A DNA stretch of 64,000 nucleotides, taken from positions 186,001-250,000 of the forward strand of contig NZ_BLLG01000004.1 of the NCBI RefSeq assembly GCF_011766325.1, in the 5' to 3' direction. This DNA is from Streptomyces pacificus. GTDB lineage: Bacteria > Actinomycetota > Actinomycetes > Streptomycetales > Streptomycetaceae. Within the stretch, counting starts at the first letter, position 1. Every line of letters starts with the position of its first letter. The position numbers and the translations under genes are program-made. Positions 37,267 through 44,974 of the stretch are shown here, one piece after another. The notes beneath the pieces were generated by a model, which made no database searches, had not been told where the DNA came from, and saw only the letters and a list, made by a program, of their open reading frames with translations.

Positions 37267-37300
37267 AAAAAACCCCTCGTGCCGGGAGGCAAGCGAGGGG
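37267..37300 (-). terminator. Attenuator terminator upstream of ilvB
   Basis: On the minus strand CCCCTCG (37294-37300) pairs with CGAGGGG (37273-37279), with an extra inner UGCC/GGCA pairing, followed by six U residues (37267-37272). It lies between the ilv leader peptide and ilvB and is the termination arm of the attenuator. Confidence 0.9.
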
Positions 37301-37342
37301 AGCGCGTCGGTGCGGTCTGCAGAGCCCGTGCGGGGCCGTGCT

Positions 37343-37384
37343 TCATCCGACGCGCTGTCCACGTACGAGAATTCGGGTGCGCAT
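37343..37384 (-). CDS. ilvB leader peptide ([13 protein letters not shown])
   Basis: A 13-residue peptide read from ATG 37384 to TGA 37343. The Ile-Leu-Val run uses ATT CTC GTA; ATT and GTA are rare here and suit ribosome stalling when the charged tRNAs are scarce. AGAAGG lies upstream. Leader peptides with ILV runs before ilvB have been described for actinobacteria. The peptide starts only 34 bases after the stop of the upstream GGDEF gene, so the promoter must overlap that gene's 3' end. Confidence 0.85.
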   Translation of the reverse strand: MRTRILVRGQRVG

Positions 37385-37417
37385 GGCACTGACCTTCTCC
37401 CCGGCGCACCATGGCTG

Positions 37418-40270
37418 TCAAGTGGGTGGGACGGGCGTCTCACTATTCGAGCAGATCGGGGGTCTGCCGACGATCTCGGGGATGACCGGGGAACGCCGGG
37501 CGGGCAGCGCCCGGCCGGACAGGACCGGCAGGGCGGAACCGCCGGGCACCGGGAACTCGCCGCGCGCCAGCGCGAGGCGCAGCCGCTGCTCGTCGAGGGG
37601 TCCGGAGAACGCCTTCCCCTGGCCGTGGGTGCACCCCATGGCGCGCAGGGCCAGCAGCTGTTCCGGAACGTCCACGCCGTCCGCCACGGACTGCATGCCC
37701 AGGTCGCGGGCGATCCGCAGCAGACCCGCAGTGATCTTGTGCAGTCTGGCCGACTCCACCACACCCTCGACCAGCCCGCGGTCGAGCTTGAGCACGTCGA
37801 TCGGCAGCCGGCGCAGGGCGATGATCGCCGCATAGCCGCTGCCGAAGCCGTCGAGGGCGATCCGCACGCCGAGTCTGCGCAGCGCCACCAGACGGTGCTC
37901 CAGTTCGTCGAAGGAGACCCTCGGGTCGCTGTCGGCCAGTTCGATCACCAGGGAGCCCGACGGCAGCCCGTGGAGGGTGAGCAGGCTCTCGATGGAGCCG
38001 AGCGGCGTGGACCGGTCCAGCAGCCCCCGGGCGGGGATCCGCACCGAGACGGGGACGCGGTGACCGAGGCGGACGCGCTCCGCCGCCTGCTCGACGGCCT
38101 CCTCCAGCATCCGGCGGCCGAAGCGGGCGGTCGGGGCGCCGTCCTCGGCGACCCGGCGCAGTTCGTCGGGAGTGAACAGGATGCCCTGGGGCGATCTCCA
38201 GCGCGCCTGAGCCGCCACGGCCGCGATCCGGCCGTCGACGAGGCCTACCACGGGCTGGTGGAGCAGGGTGAACTCGCCGTCCCGAAGCACCGGCCGGGAG
38301 CGGGCGGACCGGTCCATCACCATGGGGGCCCCGGTCTGCATCTGGGGCGCGTACAGCTCGACCCGGTCCTTGCCGCCGGCCTTGGCCCGGTACATGGCCA
38401 GGTCGGCGTTGCGCAGCAGATCGCCGGCGGTGATGCCGGACTCGGCGAAGGCGACTCCGATGGACGCGGCGACCCGCAGCTCACGGCCCTCCACCCGGTA
38501 CGGCTGCGACAGCATCAGCCTCAGCCGGTCGGCGATCTCCCGCACCTGGCGCTCCCGGGCGGCCTGGTCGCGCGAGCCGTCGCCGAGGATGAGCGCGGCG
38601 AACTCGTCACCGCCGAGCCGGGCCGCGGTGTCACCGGCCCGCACGGAGTCCTGGAGGCGGCGGGCGGCCTGGATCAGCAGTTCGTCGCCCGCCTGGTGGC
38701 CGTGGCGGTCGTTCACTCCCTTGAAGCCGTCCAGGTCGATGAAGAGCACGGCCGTGCCGGCGTCCCCGGCGCGCCGCCCGGAGAGGGCCTGCCGCACCCG
38801 TTCGGTGAACAGGGCCCGGTTGGGCAGGTCGGTGAGCGGGTCGTGCTCGGCGTTGTGCTGCAGCTGGGCCTGGAGGCGCACTCGTTCGGTGACGTCCCTG
38901 CTGTTGAAGATCAGGCCGCCCTGGTGGCGCTTGACCGTGGACTCGACGTTGAGCCACTGGCCGGTACCCGACCGGAAGCGGCACTCGATCCGGGTCGTGG
39001 GCTCGTCGGCGGGCGGGGCCGCGAGGAATCTGCGCACCTCGTGGACGACGCGTCCGAGGTCCTCCGGATGGATCAGCGAGGCCAGCTCCGAGCCGATGAG
39101 CTCCTCCGCGTCCCGCCCGTAGACACCGGCGGCGGCCGGGCTGACGTAGCGGAGTACGCCGGTCGGGGCGGCGATCATGATCACATCGCTGGAGCCCTGC
39201 ACCAGGGAGCGGAAGTGGTTCTCCTTCTGGGCGAGTTCATGGGTGAGGGCGATGTTGTCGAGCAGCATGATGCCCTGCCGGACGACCAGGGCGAGGACGA
39301 CCGTGCAGCCGGTGAAGACCACCACCCGGTCCACACGGCGGCCCTCGATCACGTTGTACAGGATGCCGAGCGTGCAGACGGCGGCGGCCAGATAGGGGGT
39401 GAGCGCGGCGAGCGAGCCCGTGATCGGCCGGACCGCCGGCCGCGGGCCGCGGACCGGCGCGAGGGGCGGCTCCGGCCGGCGCACTCCCCAGGGTGCGTAG
39501 GCGAGGAGGAGCGAGGCGGCGAACCAGCCGGCGTCCAGCAACTGGCCCGAGCGGTAGCTCTCACGCAGCAGGGGTGAAGTGAACAGCGCGTCGCACAGCA
39601 CGGTCAGGGCGAGAGCGGCGATCGCGGTGTTGATGCCGGACCTGTTGCCGTGCGACCGCCGGAAGTGCAGGGCCAGCACCATGCTGACGAGGACGATGTC
39701 GAGCAGCGGATAGGCGAGCGACAGCGCCGCCTCGGGCACGCTCTCGCCCTCGAAGCGGGCGGTGTGCGCGAGAGCGAGGCTCCAGGAGAGCGTGAGCAGC
39801 GAGCCGCCGATGAGCCAGGCGTCCAGGCCCAGGCACACCCAGCCGGCCCGGGTGACGGGCCGCTTGGCGAGGACGAGCAGTCCGACGATGGCGGGCGGGG
39901 CGAAGCAGAGGAAGAACAGATCGGCCGGGGACGGGCTGGGGACCGGCCGCTCGAGGACCACCTCGTACCAGCCCCAGACCGCGTTTCCGCAGGCGGCCAT
40001 GGCGGAGGAGACGGAGAACAGCATCCAGGCGGGCCGGAAGCGGCTGCCGCGCGCACGCGCGTAGAGGAAACAGGAGACCGCGGCCAGTCCGGCCGCGCAG
40101 CTCAGCCCGAAGTCGCCCATGATCAGCGCGAGTTTCCCGGAGCCCCAGCCGAACGCCGCGCCGACGGCGTAGCCACCGCTCGCGAGGACCAGCAGGATCT
40201 GGGGCAGCAGCCCCGTCCCGCCGCCTTCCCGCACCCGGCGGCGGGCGAGAAGCGCCGTGGGGGCGATCAC
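37418..40270 (-). CDS. Membrane GGDEF protein with PAS and degenerate EAL domain
   Basis: 950 residues from GTG 40270 (AGGGG seven bases upstream; GTG 40324 is an alternative). About eight to ten hydrophobic helices fill residues 20-350. A PAS domain follows ([14 protein letters not shown] to about 480), then GGDEF with an intact RLGGDEF (about 550) and an RAGD inhibitory site. The EAL domain is degenerate: the EAL glutamate is Ala (AVAAQARWR), DDFGTG is DGFGSG, and the Asn of the NVS motif is replaced. So it should make c-di-GMP but not degrade it; the EAL part may bind the nucleotide or partners. It lies directly upstream of the ilvB leader on the same strand. Confidence 0.9.
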   Translation of the reverse strand: MIAPTALLARRRVREGGGTGLLPQILLVLASGGYAVGAAFGWGSGKLALIMGDFGLSCAAGLAAVSCFLYARARGSRFRPAWMLFSVSSAMAACGNAVWGWYEVVLERPVPSPSPADLFFLCFAPPAIVGLLVLAKRPVTRAGWVCLGLDAWLIGGSLLTLSWSLALAHTARFEGESVPEAALSLAYPLLDIVLVSMVLALHFRRSHGNRSGINTAIAALALTVLCDALFTSPLLRESYRSGQLLDAGWFAASLLLAYAPWGVRRPEPPLAPVRGPRPAVRPITGSLAALTPYLAAAVCTLGILYNVIEGRRVDRVVVFTGCTVVLALVVRQGIMLLDNIALTHELAQKENHFRSLVQGSSDVIMIAAPTGVLRYVSPAAAGVYGRDAEELIGSELASLIHPEDLGRVVHEVRRFLAAPPADEPTTRIECRFRSGTGQWLNVESTVKRHQGGLIFNSRDVTERVRLQAQLQHNAEHDPLTDLPNRALFTERVRQALSGRRAGDAGTAVLFIDLDGFKGVNDRHGHQAGDELLIQAARRLQDSVRAGDTAARLGGDEFAALILGDGSRDQAARERQVREIADRLRLMLSQPYRVEGRELRVAASIGVAFAESGITAGDLLRNADLAMYRAKAGGKDRVELYAPQMQTGAPMVMDRSARSRPVLRDGEFTLLHQPVVGLVDGRIAAVAAQARWRSPQGILFTPDELRRVAEDGAPTARFGRRMLEEAVEQAAERVRLGHRVPVSVRIPARGLLDRSTPLGSIESLLTLHGLPSGSLVIELADSDPRVSFDELEHRLVALRRLGVRIALDGFGSGYAAIIALRRLPIDVLKLDRGLVEGVVESARLHKITAGLLRIARDLGMQSVADGVDVPEQLLALRAMGCTHGQGKAFSGPLDEQRLRLALARGEFPVPGGSALPVLSGRALPARRSPVIPEIVGRPPICSNSETPVPPT

Positions 40271-40335
40271 CGCACTGCCCCTGACAGCGTTTTCGTCCGG
40301 CTGCGCGCGGGGGGCCGCCCGCACGGTCCGGCCCG

Positions 40336-40380
40336 GAGGGACTCACCTCGGAAGGACTCATCCCGCAAGGACTCACCCCG
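40336..40380. repeat. Three tandem 15-bp units
   Basis: Units GAGGGACTCACCTCG, GAAGGACTCATCCCG and CAAGGACTCACCCCG follow each other without gaps. They lie 66-110 bases upstream of the chosen GGDEF-gene start and could be repeated binding sites (core AGGACTCA). Confidence 0.8.
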
Positions 40381-40471
40381 GTGGGGCCCGCGGGGTACGT
40401 CCGGCCATGCGGACCCGGCCGCGGGAACCGGCATCGGTGCCGGTGCCTGCGCCGACACCGGCACCCACACC

Positions 40472-40519
40472 GGCACCAGCACTGGCACCAGCACTGGCAC
40501 TGGCACTGGCACTGGCACT
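40472..40519. repeat. Hexanucleotide repeat (GGCACT)n
   Basis: Two 12-bp units GGCACCAGCACT followed by four perfect GGCACT units, 48 bases in total. Such simple repeats are prone to length change by replication slippage. Confidence 0.9.
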
Positions 40520-40785
40520 GGCGAGGGTGGTCGGCGGCGCTCCCGCCGCGTCGGATGGTTCGTCCACTGGCCGTGCATCGCCCGTCGACCCCCCTTGAAG
40601 TCTGGTCGCTCCGCAGCGCCGTTCTCGAACCCGACGCAGCCCCCAAGTCGGGACGATACACCAGAGTCGTCACTCAGGGACATAGGTCGTCTACGCTCCG
40701 TGACGGCAAGGCAGTTTGTCGACACTTTCGGCACTGCACGCAGCCGGACGACTCCGCAGGGTGTCCGGGCGTACCAGTGTGGCCC

Positions 40786-41736
40786 CTACCCGGTCGTGAG
40801 GACCACGTTTCGCAGCGGCTCACCCGCCGTGTAACGGGTCAGCTGTCCGGCCAGCAGCCGCCTGGCGCGCGGCATGAACGCCGACGTGGAGCCGCCGACA
40901 TGGGGACTGATCAGGACACCGGGGGCGTGCCAGAGCGGATGGCCGGCGGGCAGCGGCTCCGGGTCGGTGACGTCGAGCGCCGCGGTGATCCGGCCGCTCT
41001 CCACCTCCTTGAGCAGTGCCCCGGTGTCGACGACCGGTCCGCGCGCCACGTTCACCAGCAGTGCGCCGTCCTTCATCCGGGAGAGGAATCCGGCGCCCGC
41101 GAGGTGGTGGGTCGCCGGTGTGAGCGGTGTGGAGAGGATCACCACGTCGGCTTCCGGGAGCAACTCCGGAAGATCGGTGAGTGCATGCACTGCGCCGCGC
41201 TCGGTGGTACGGGCGGAGCGCGCGACGCGCGCCACCCGCGCGCACTCAAACGGAACGAGCCGGTCCTCGATGGCCGCGCCGATCGAGCCGTAGCCGACGA
41301 TCAGCACCGACCTGCCGGCGAGGGCCGGGTAGAACCCCGCGTGCCACTCCTCCCGCCGCTGGGCCTCCACGAAGCGGGGGATGCCGCGCAGGGAGGCGAG
41401 CACCAGGGCGAGGGCCAGTTCCGCCGTGCTCGCCTCGTGGACTCCCCTGGCGTTGCACAGCCGCACTCCGGGCGGCAGCGAGCCGAGGCCGGGCTCGATG
41501 TAGTCGACGCCCGCCGTGAGGGTCTGCACGACCCGCAGACGCGTCATCGCGGCGAGCGGCCGCACGGCGACCTCCGTTCCCTTCATGTACGGCACGGCGT
41601 AGAAGCCGCAGTCACCGGGGTCCGCGGGAAAATCCTGCCCGCCGTCCCAGAAGCGGTAGTTCAGCCCCGTCTCCACGGCGTCGGGAAGCCCTTCGATCTC
41701 GTCGGCCGGAATCGGCAGCCACACGTCAGCAGTCAT
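40786..41736 (-). CDS. D-isomer-specific 2-hydroxyacid dehydrogenase
   Basis: 316 residues. NAD-binding VGYGSIG, catalytic Arg in NVARGPVVD, Glu in DVTDPEPLP and His in SPHVGGST form the family's active site. It would reduce a 2-keto acid or oxidise a D-2-hydroxy acid; the substrate is not predictable, and the sequence is clearly distinct from the SerA in this window. ATG 41736; no clear ribosome binding site is seen. It is divergent from the aldo/keto reductase with 89 bases between starts. Confidence 0.9.
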   Translation of the reverse strand: MTADVWLPIPADEIEGLPDAVETGLNYRFWDGGQDFPADPGDCGFYAVPYMKGTEVAVRPLAAMTRLRVVQTLTAGVDYIEPGLGSLPPGVRLCNARGVHEASTAELALALVLASLRGIPRFVEAQRREEWHAGFYPALAGRSVLIVGYGSIGAAIEDRLVPFECARVARVARSARTTERGAVHALTDLPELLPEADVVILSTPLTPATHHLAGAGFLSRMKDGALLVNVARGPVVDTGALLKEVESGRITAALDVTDPEPLPAGHPLWHAPGVLISPHVGGSTSAFMPRARRLLAGQLTRYTAGEPLRNVVLTTG

Positions 41737-41825
41737 GGTCAGGAGGCTAACCGCCGGGAGGCTGGGCGCGCCGGGGCGGGAACCTGACGTTAGTTTGGGA
41801 GCGGCACGAGGAGGGGTACGCGCAG

Positions 41826-42827
41826 GTGGACCGCAGGACAATCGGTGCGGCGGCGCTCGAGGTGGGCGCGATCGGCCTCGGATGCATGCCGATGAGCTGG
41901 GGGTACACCGGCTCGCAGCAGCGCGGCGACCGGTCGCTGCGCACCGTGCACGCGGCCCTGGACGCCGGGGTGACGCTGCTCGACACGGCCGACATGTACG
42001 GCCCCTTCACCAACGAACTGCTGCTGGGCAGGGTGCTGAAGGAGCGGCGGGCCGACGTCTTCCTCTCGACGAAGGTCGGGCTGCTCGCCGGCGACCAGCA
42101 CATCGTCGCCAACGGCCGGCCCGGATACGTGCGGCGGGCCTGTGACGCGTCGCTGCGGCGGCTCGGAACCGACGTCATCGACCTGTACCAGCTTCACCGG
42201 GCGGACCCGGAGATCCCCGTGGAGGAGACCTGGGGGGCCATGGCGGAGCTGGTCTCGGCCGGAAAGGTCCGGGCGCTGGGGCTCTGCGCGGTGGGCGCGC
42301 GCGCTGCGCGCAGGTCCGGCGCCGGGCGCCACGACGAAACGATCCGGCAACTGGATCGGATACAGCAGGTCTTCCCGGTGAGCGCGGTCCAGGCGGAGCT
42401 GTCGGTGTGGTCGCCCGAGGCACTCGACTCGCTGCTGCCCTGGTGCACGGCCCGGGGTGTGGGCCTGATGGCCGCGATGCCGCTGGGCAGCGGCTTCCTC
42501 AGCGGCACGCTGACGCCCGGGGAGGGCTTCGAACCCGACGACCTGCGGGCCCGGCACCCGCGGTTCACCGCGGAGATGATGGCGGCGAACCAGCCGCTGG
42601 TGGCGGGGCTGCGCAGGGTCGCCGAACGGCACGGCCCCGGTACGACCCCCGCCCAGGTGGCGCTGGCCTGGGTCCTGGGGCAGGGTCGTCATGTCGTACC
42701 GGTGCCGGGCACCAAACGGGAGCGGTGGGCCGTGGAGAACGCGGCCGCGGCCCGGCTGGCGCTGACGCCGCGGGACGCGGCCGAGATCGCCGCGCTGCCG
42801 CCCGCTCTGGAATCCTGGGACCAGTAG
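41826..42827 (+). CDS. Aldo/keto reductase
   Basis: 333 residues. The catalytic tetrad is visible: Asp and Tyr in LLDTADMYG, Lys in STKVG, His in LYQLHRAD. The C-terminal nucleotide-binding part contains PVPGTKRERWAVENAAA. NADPH-dependent carbonyl reductase of unknown substrate. GTG 41826 follows GAGGAGGGG at about ten bases. Confidence 0.92.
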   Translation: MDRRTIGAAALEVGAIGLGCMPMSWGYTGSQQRGDRSLRTVHAALDAGVTLLDTADMYGPFTNELLLGRVLKERRADVFLSTKVGLLAGDQHIVANGRPGYVRRACDASLRRLGTDVIDLYQLHRADPEIPVEETWGAMAELVSAGKVRALGLCAVGARAARRSGAGRHDETIRQLDRIQQVFPVSAVQAELSVWSPEALDSLLPWCTARGVGLMAAMPLGSGFLSGTLTPGEGFEPDDLRARHPRFTAEMMAANQPLVAGLRRVAERHGPGTTPAQVALAWVLGQGRHVVPVPGTKRERWAVENAAAARLALTPRDAAEIAALPPALESWDQ

Positions 42828-42830
42828 GTT

Positions 42831-42875
42831 CCGGAACCACCGGAACCACCGGAACCACCGGAACCACGGGAACCA
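42831..42875. repeat. Five tandem 9-bp units
   Basis: CCGGAACCA occurs four times perfectly and once with one change, right after the aldo/keto reductase stop codon. It is intergenic (42828-42974). Confidence 0.9.
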
Positions 42876-42974
42876 CTCGCCGGGGCGCGGTGCGATGCGC
42901 TGCGGCGCACCTGCCGGCGGGCGGCTCCCCCGGTTCGCTCTCCCCACCACTCGCCTGCGAAGGGAACCAGGACA

Positions 42975-44150
42975 GTGCAACGTTCAGTGGTGACGGCTCT
43001 GCTGGCAGCTGCCGCGCTGATGCTCTCCGCGGGATGCTCGTCCGACGGGGACACGGGGGCCGCGGCCGGCCGCGAGGGCGACGCCTCCGAGACGGCGCAG
43101 CCGTCGGCCGCGGCCGGCGGCCCCTCCGAGACGGCGCCCCCGGCGAAGGGGTCGGTGAGGGTGGCAGCCACGCTGACCCGGGATCTGGAGTCGCCCTGGG
43201 GCCTCGCGGCCCTCCCCGGCGGCGACCTGCTGGTGTCGTCGCGGGACCAGGGCACGATCACCCGCGTCGACGCCGAGACCGGCAAGCAGACGGTGGTCGG
43301 CTCGGTGCCGGGCGTGGCCCCGGCCGGCGAGGGCGGGCTGATGGGCCTCGCCGTCTCCCCCGACTTCGCCTCGGACGGTCTGGTGTACGCGTACTTCACC
43401 ACAGCGTCGGACAACCGCATCGCCCGCATGCTGTACGACGAGCGCAAGCCGGCCGGACAGCAGCTCGGCGCGCCCGACACCATCCTGCGCGGCATCCCCA
43501 AGGGCCGCATCCACAACGGCGGCCGGATCGCGTTCGGCCCGGACGGGATGCTGTACGCGGGCACCGGCGAGGCCGGTGAGCCGGGGCTGGCCCAGGACAT
43601 GGCGTCCCTCGGCGGCAAGATCCTCCGGATGACCCCCGACGGGCAACCCGTCCACGGCAATCCGTCGGCCGGCTCCGTGGTCTACTCGTATGGGCACCGC
43701 AATGTGCAGGGCCTCGCCTGGGACGCGCAGAAGCGCCTGTGGGCCTCGGAGTTCGGGCAGAACACCTGGGACGAGCTGAACCTCATCGAGCCGGGCGGGA
43801 ACTACGGCTGGCCCGACGCCGAGGGCAGGGCGGGGAAGGCCGGGCTGGTGGACCCCGTGGCGCAGTGGCGCACGGACGAGGCGTCACCGAGCGGGATCGC
43901 CTACGCCGCGGGGTCCATCTGGATGGCGGGGCTCCGGGGCGAGCGCCTGTGGCGGATCCCGCTCGCGGGGACCGAACCGTCCGCGGCCCCCCAGGCGTTC
44001 CTCGAGGAGGAGTACGGCCGGCTCCGCACGGTCCTGCCGGTCACCGGGACAGCGGACGGACGGGACGTCTGGCTGGTCACCAGCGAGACGGACGGCAGGG
44101 GCGCACCGGAGGCGGGGGACGACAGGATCCTGCGGCTGACGGTGGACTGA
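42975..44150 (+). CDS. PQQ-type sugar dehydrogenase family lipoprotein
   Basis: 391 residues. A lipoprotein signal with lipobox LSAGC (Cys21) anchors it outside the membrane, followed by a Ser/Ala/Gly-rich linker to about residue 60. The beta-propeller matches soluble glucose dehydrogenase-like proteins: catalytic-type HNGGRIAFGPDG, YGHRNVQGLAW, and FGQNTWDELNLIEPGGNYGW. Members oxidise sugars with PQQ, but many relatives lack proven activity. GTG 42975. Confidence 0.9.
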   Translation: MQRSVVTALLAAAALMLSAGCSSDGDTGAAAGREGDASETAQPSAAAGGPSETAPPAKGSVRVAATLTRDLESPWGLAALPGGDLLVSSRDQGTITRVDAETGKQTVVGSVPGVAPAGEGGLMGLAVSPDFASDGLVYAYFTTASDNRIARMLYDERKPAGQQLGAPDTILRGIPKGRIHNGGRIAFGPDGMLYAGTGEAGEPGLAQDMASLGGKILRMTPDGQPVHGNPSAGSVVYSYGHRNVQGLAWDAQKRLWASEFGQNTWDELNLIEPGGNYGWPDAEGRAGKAGLVDPVAQWRTDEASPSGIAYAAGSIWMAGLRGERLWRIPLAGTEPSAAPQAFLEEEYGRLRTVLPVTGTADGRDVWLVTSETDGRGAPEAGDDRILRLTVD

Positions 44151-44262
44151 ACCCTCCCCACCCTGAAGGACCCCGTCGCCGATCTCTCAGATGCGCGCCC
44201 GAACCCGCGCACTGCACCGGTGGACCGGCCTGCCCCGGCGGCGCCGCACGCCCGGCCGTGCC

Positions 44263-44826
44263 TCAGCGGCGGCCGGCCTCGCGGCGCGCCCGCCATTGCG
44301 GTGCCAGCACCGACCAGACCTCCATGTCGTGGCGGACACCCTGCCACGGGAAGCTCTCGCGCAGCACTCCGTCCCGGCTCATCCCGAGTCGCTTCGCCAC
44401 GGCGATGGACCGGTGGTTGGCGGAGGAGGCGAGCCATTCGACGCGGTGCATCCCGCGCTCGTCGACGGCCCAGTCGATGAGCACCTCGACGGCCTTGCCG
44501 ATGAGTCCCCGTCCGGCGGCGGAGGGCTCAAGCCAGACACCGACCTCGCAGGTCTCGTTCACGGTGTCGAAGACGCGGAAGAGCACCCCGCCGACGAGTG
44601 TGCCGTTCAACCGGACGGCCCAGAGGCGGCCGGTGTCCGCGGCCTGCCTGTCGGCGAAGTCCTGGAGCAGGGCCCGGGCCGACTCGACGTCCCTCACCCT
44701 CAGCATCAGCGGCACCCAGGGGCCGGCGTACTCCCGGGCGCGTTCGACGTGTTCCAGGAACTCCGTTGCCTGCCAGGGTTCGACGGGCCGCAGTTCGGCG
44801 CCGTCGCCAAGAGGTATCGCGAACAT
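44263..44826 (-). CDS. GNAT acetyltransferase, RimJ/RimL type
   Basis: 187 residues with the RimJ/RimL-like pattern: CEVGVWLEPSAAGRGLIGKA includes the acetyl-CoA loop, then VEWLASSANHRSIAVAKRLGM and the C-terminal DMEVWSVL. It may acetylate a protein N terminus or an amino acid analogue. ATG 44826 has AGGAG at four bases. Confidence 0.88.
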   Translation of the reverse strand: MFAIPLGDGAELRPVEPWQATEFLEHVERAREYAGPWVPLMLRVRDVESARALLQDFADRQAADTGRLWAVRLNGTLVGGVLFRVFDTVNETCEVGVWLEPSAAGRGLIGKAVEVLIDWAVDERGMHRVEWLASSANHRSIAVAKRLGMSRDGVLRESFPWQGVRHDMEVWSVLAPQWRARREAGRR

Positions 44827-44895
44827 CCCGCTCCTCACGCCCCGTGGCGCGCCATGCGTGACGGGGCCGCTCTGTGGTCGTGGTGCCGGGCCGCC

Positions 44896-44960
44896 GGTTC
44901 CCGTACCGGCCTGCCGGTCCGTACCCGCATGCCGGCGGTTCCCGTACCGGCCTGCCGGTC
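44896..44960. repeat. 24-bp direct repeat
   Basis: GGTTCCCGTACCGGCCTGCC plus GGTC occurs at 44896-44919 and 44937-44960 in the gap between the GNAT and MMPL genes. It contains an internal palindrome-like GGTACGGG/CCGTACC. Confidence 0.85.
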
Positions 44961-44974
44961 GTCCTCGTGCCGGG

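Larger units (their letters stand above)
40271..40785. other. Repeat-rich gap upstream of the GGDEF gene
   Basis: 515 bases with no defendable gene; open frames here come from simple repeats (PVPVPV, ASASAS and similar in different frames). See the two tandem repeats listed separately. The part from about 40620 to 40785 is of normal complexity and likely holds the promoter. Confidence 0.5.

Noticed and set aside
40472..40519. Possible CRISPR array from regularly spaced repeats
   Set aside because: Units are 6 or 12 bases with no spacers; it is a simple tandem repeat, and no cas genes are present.
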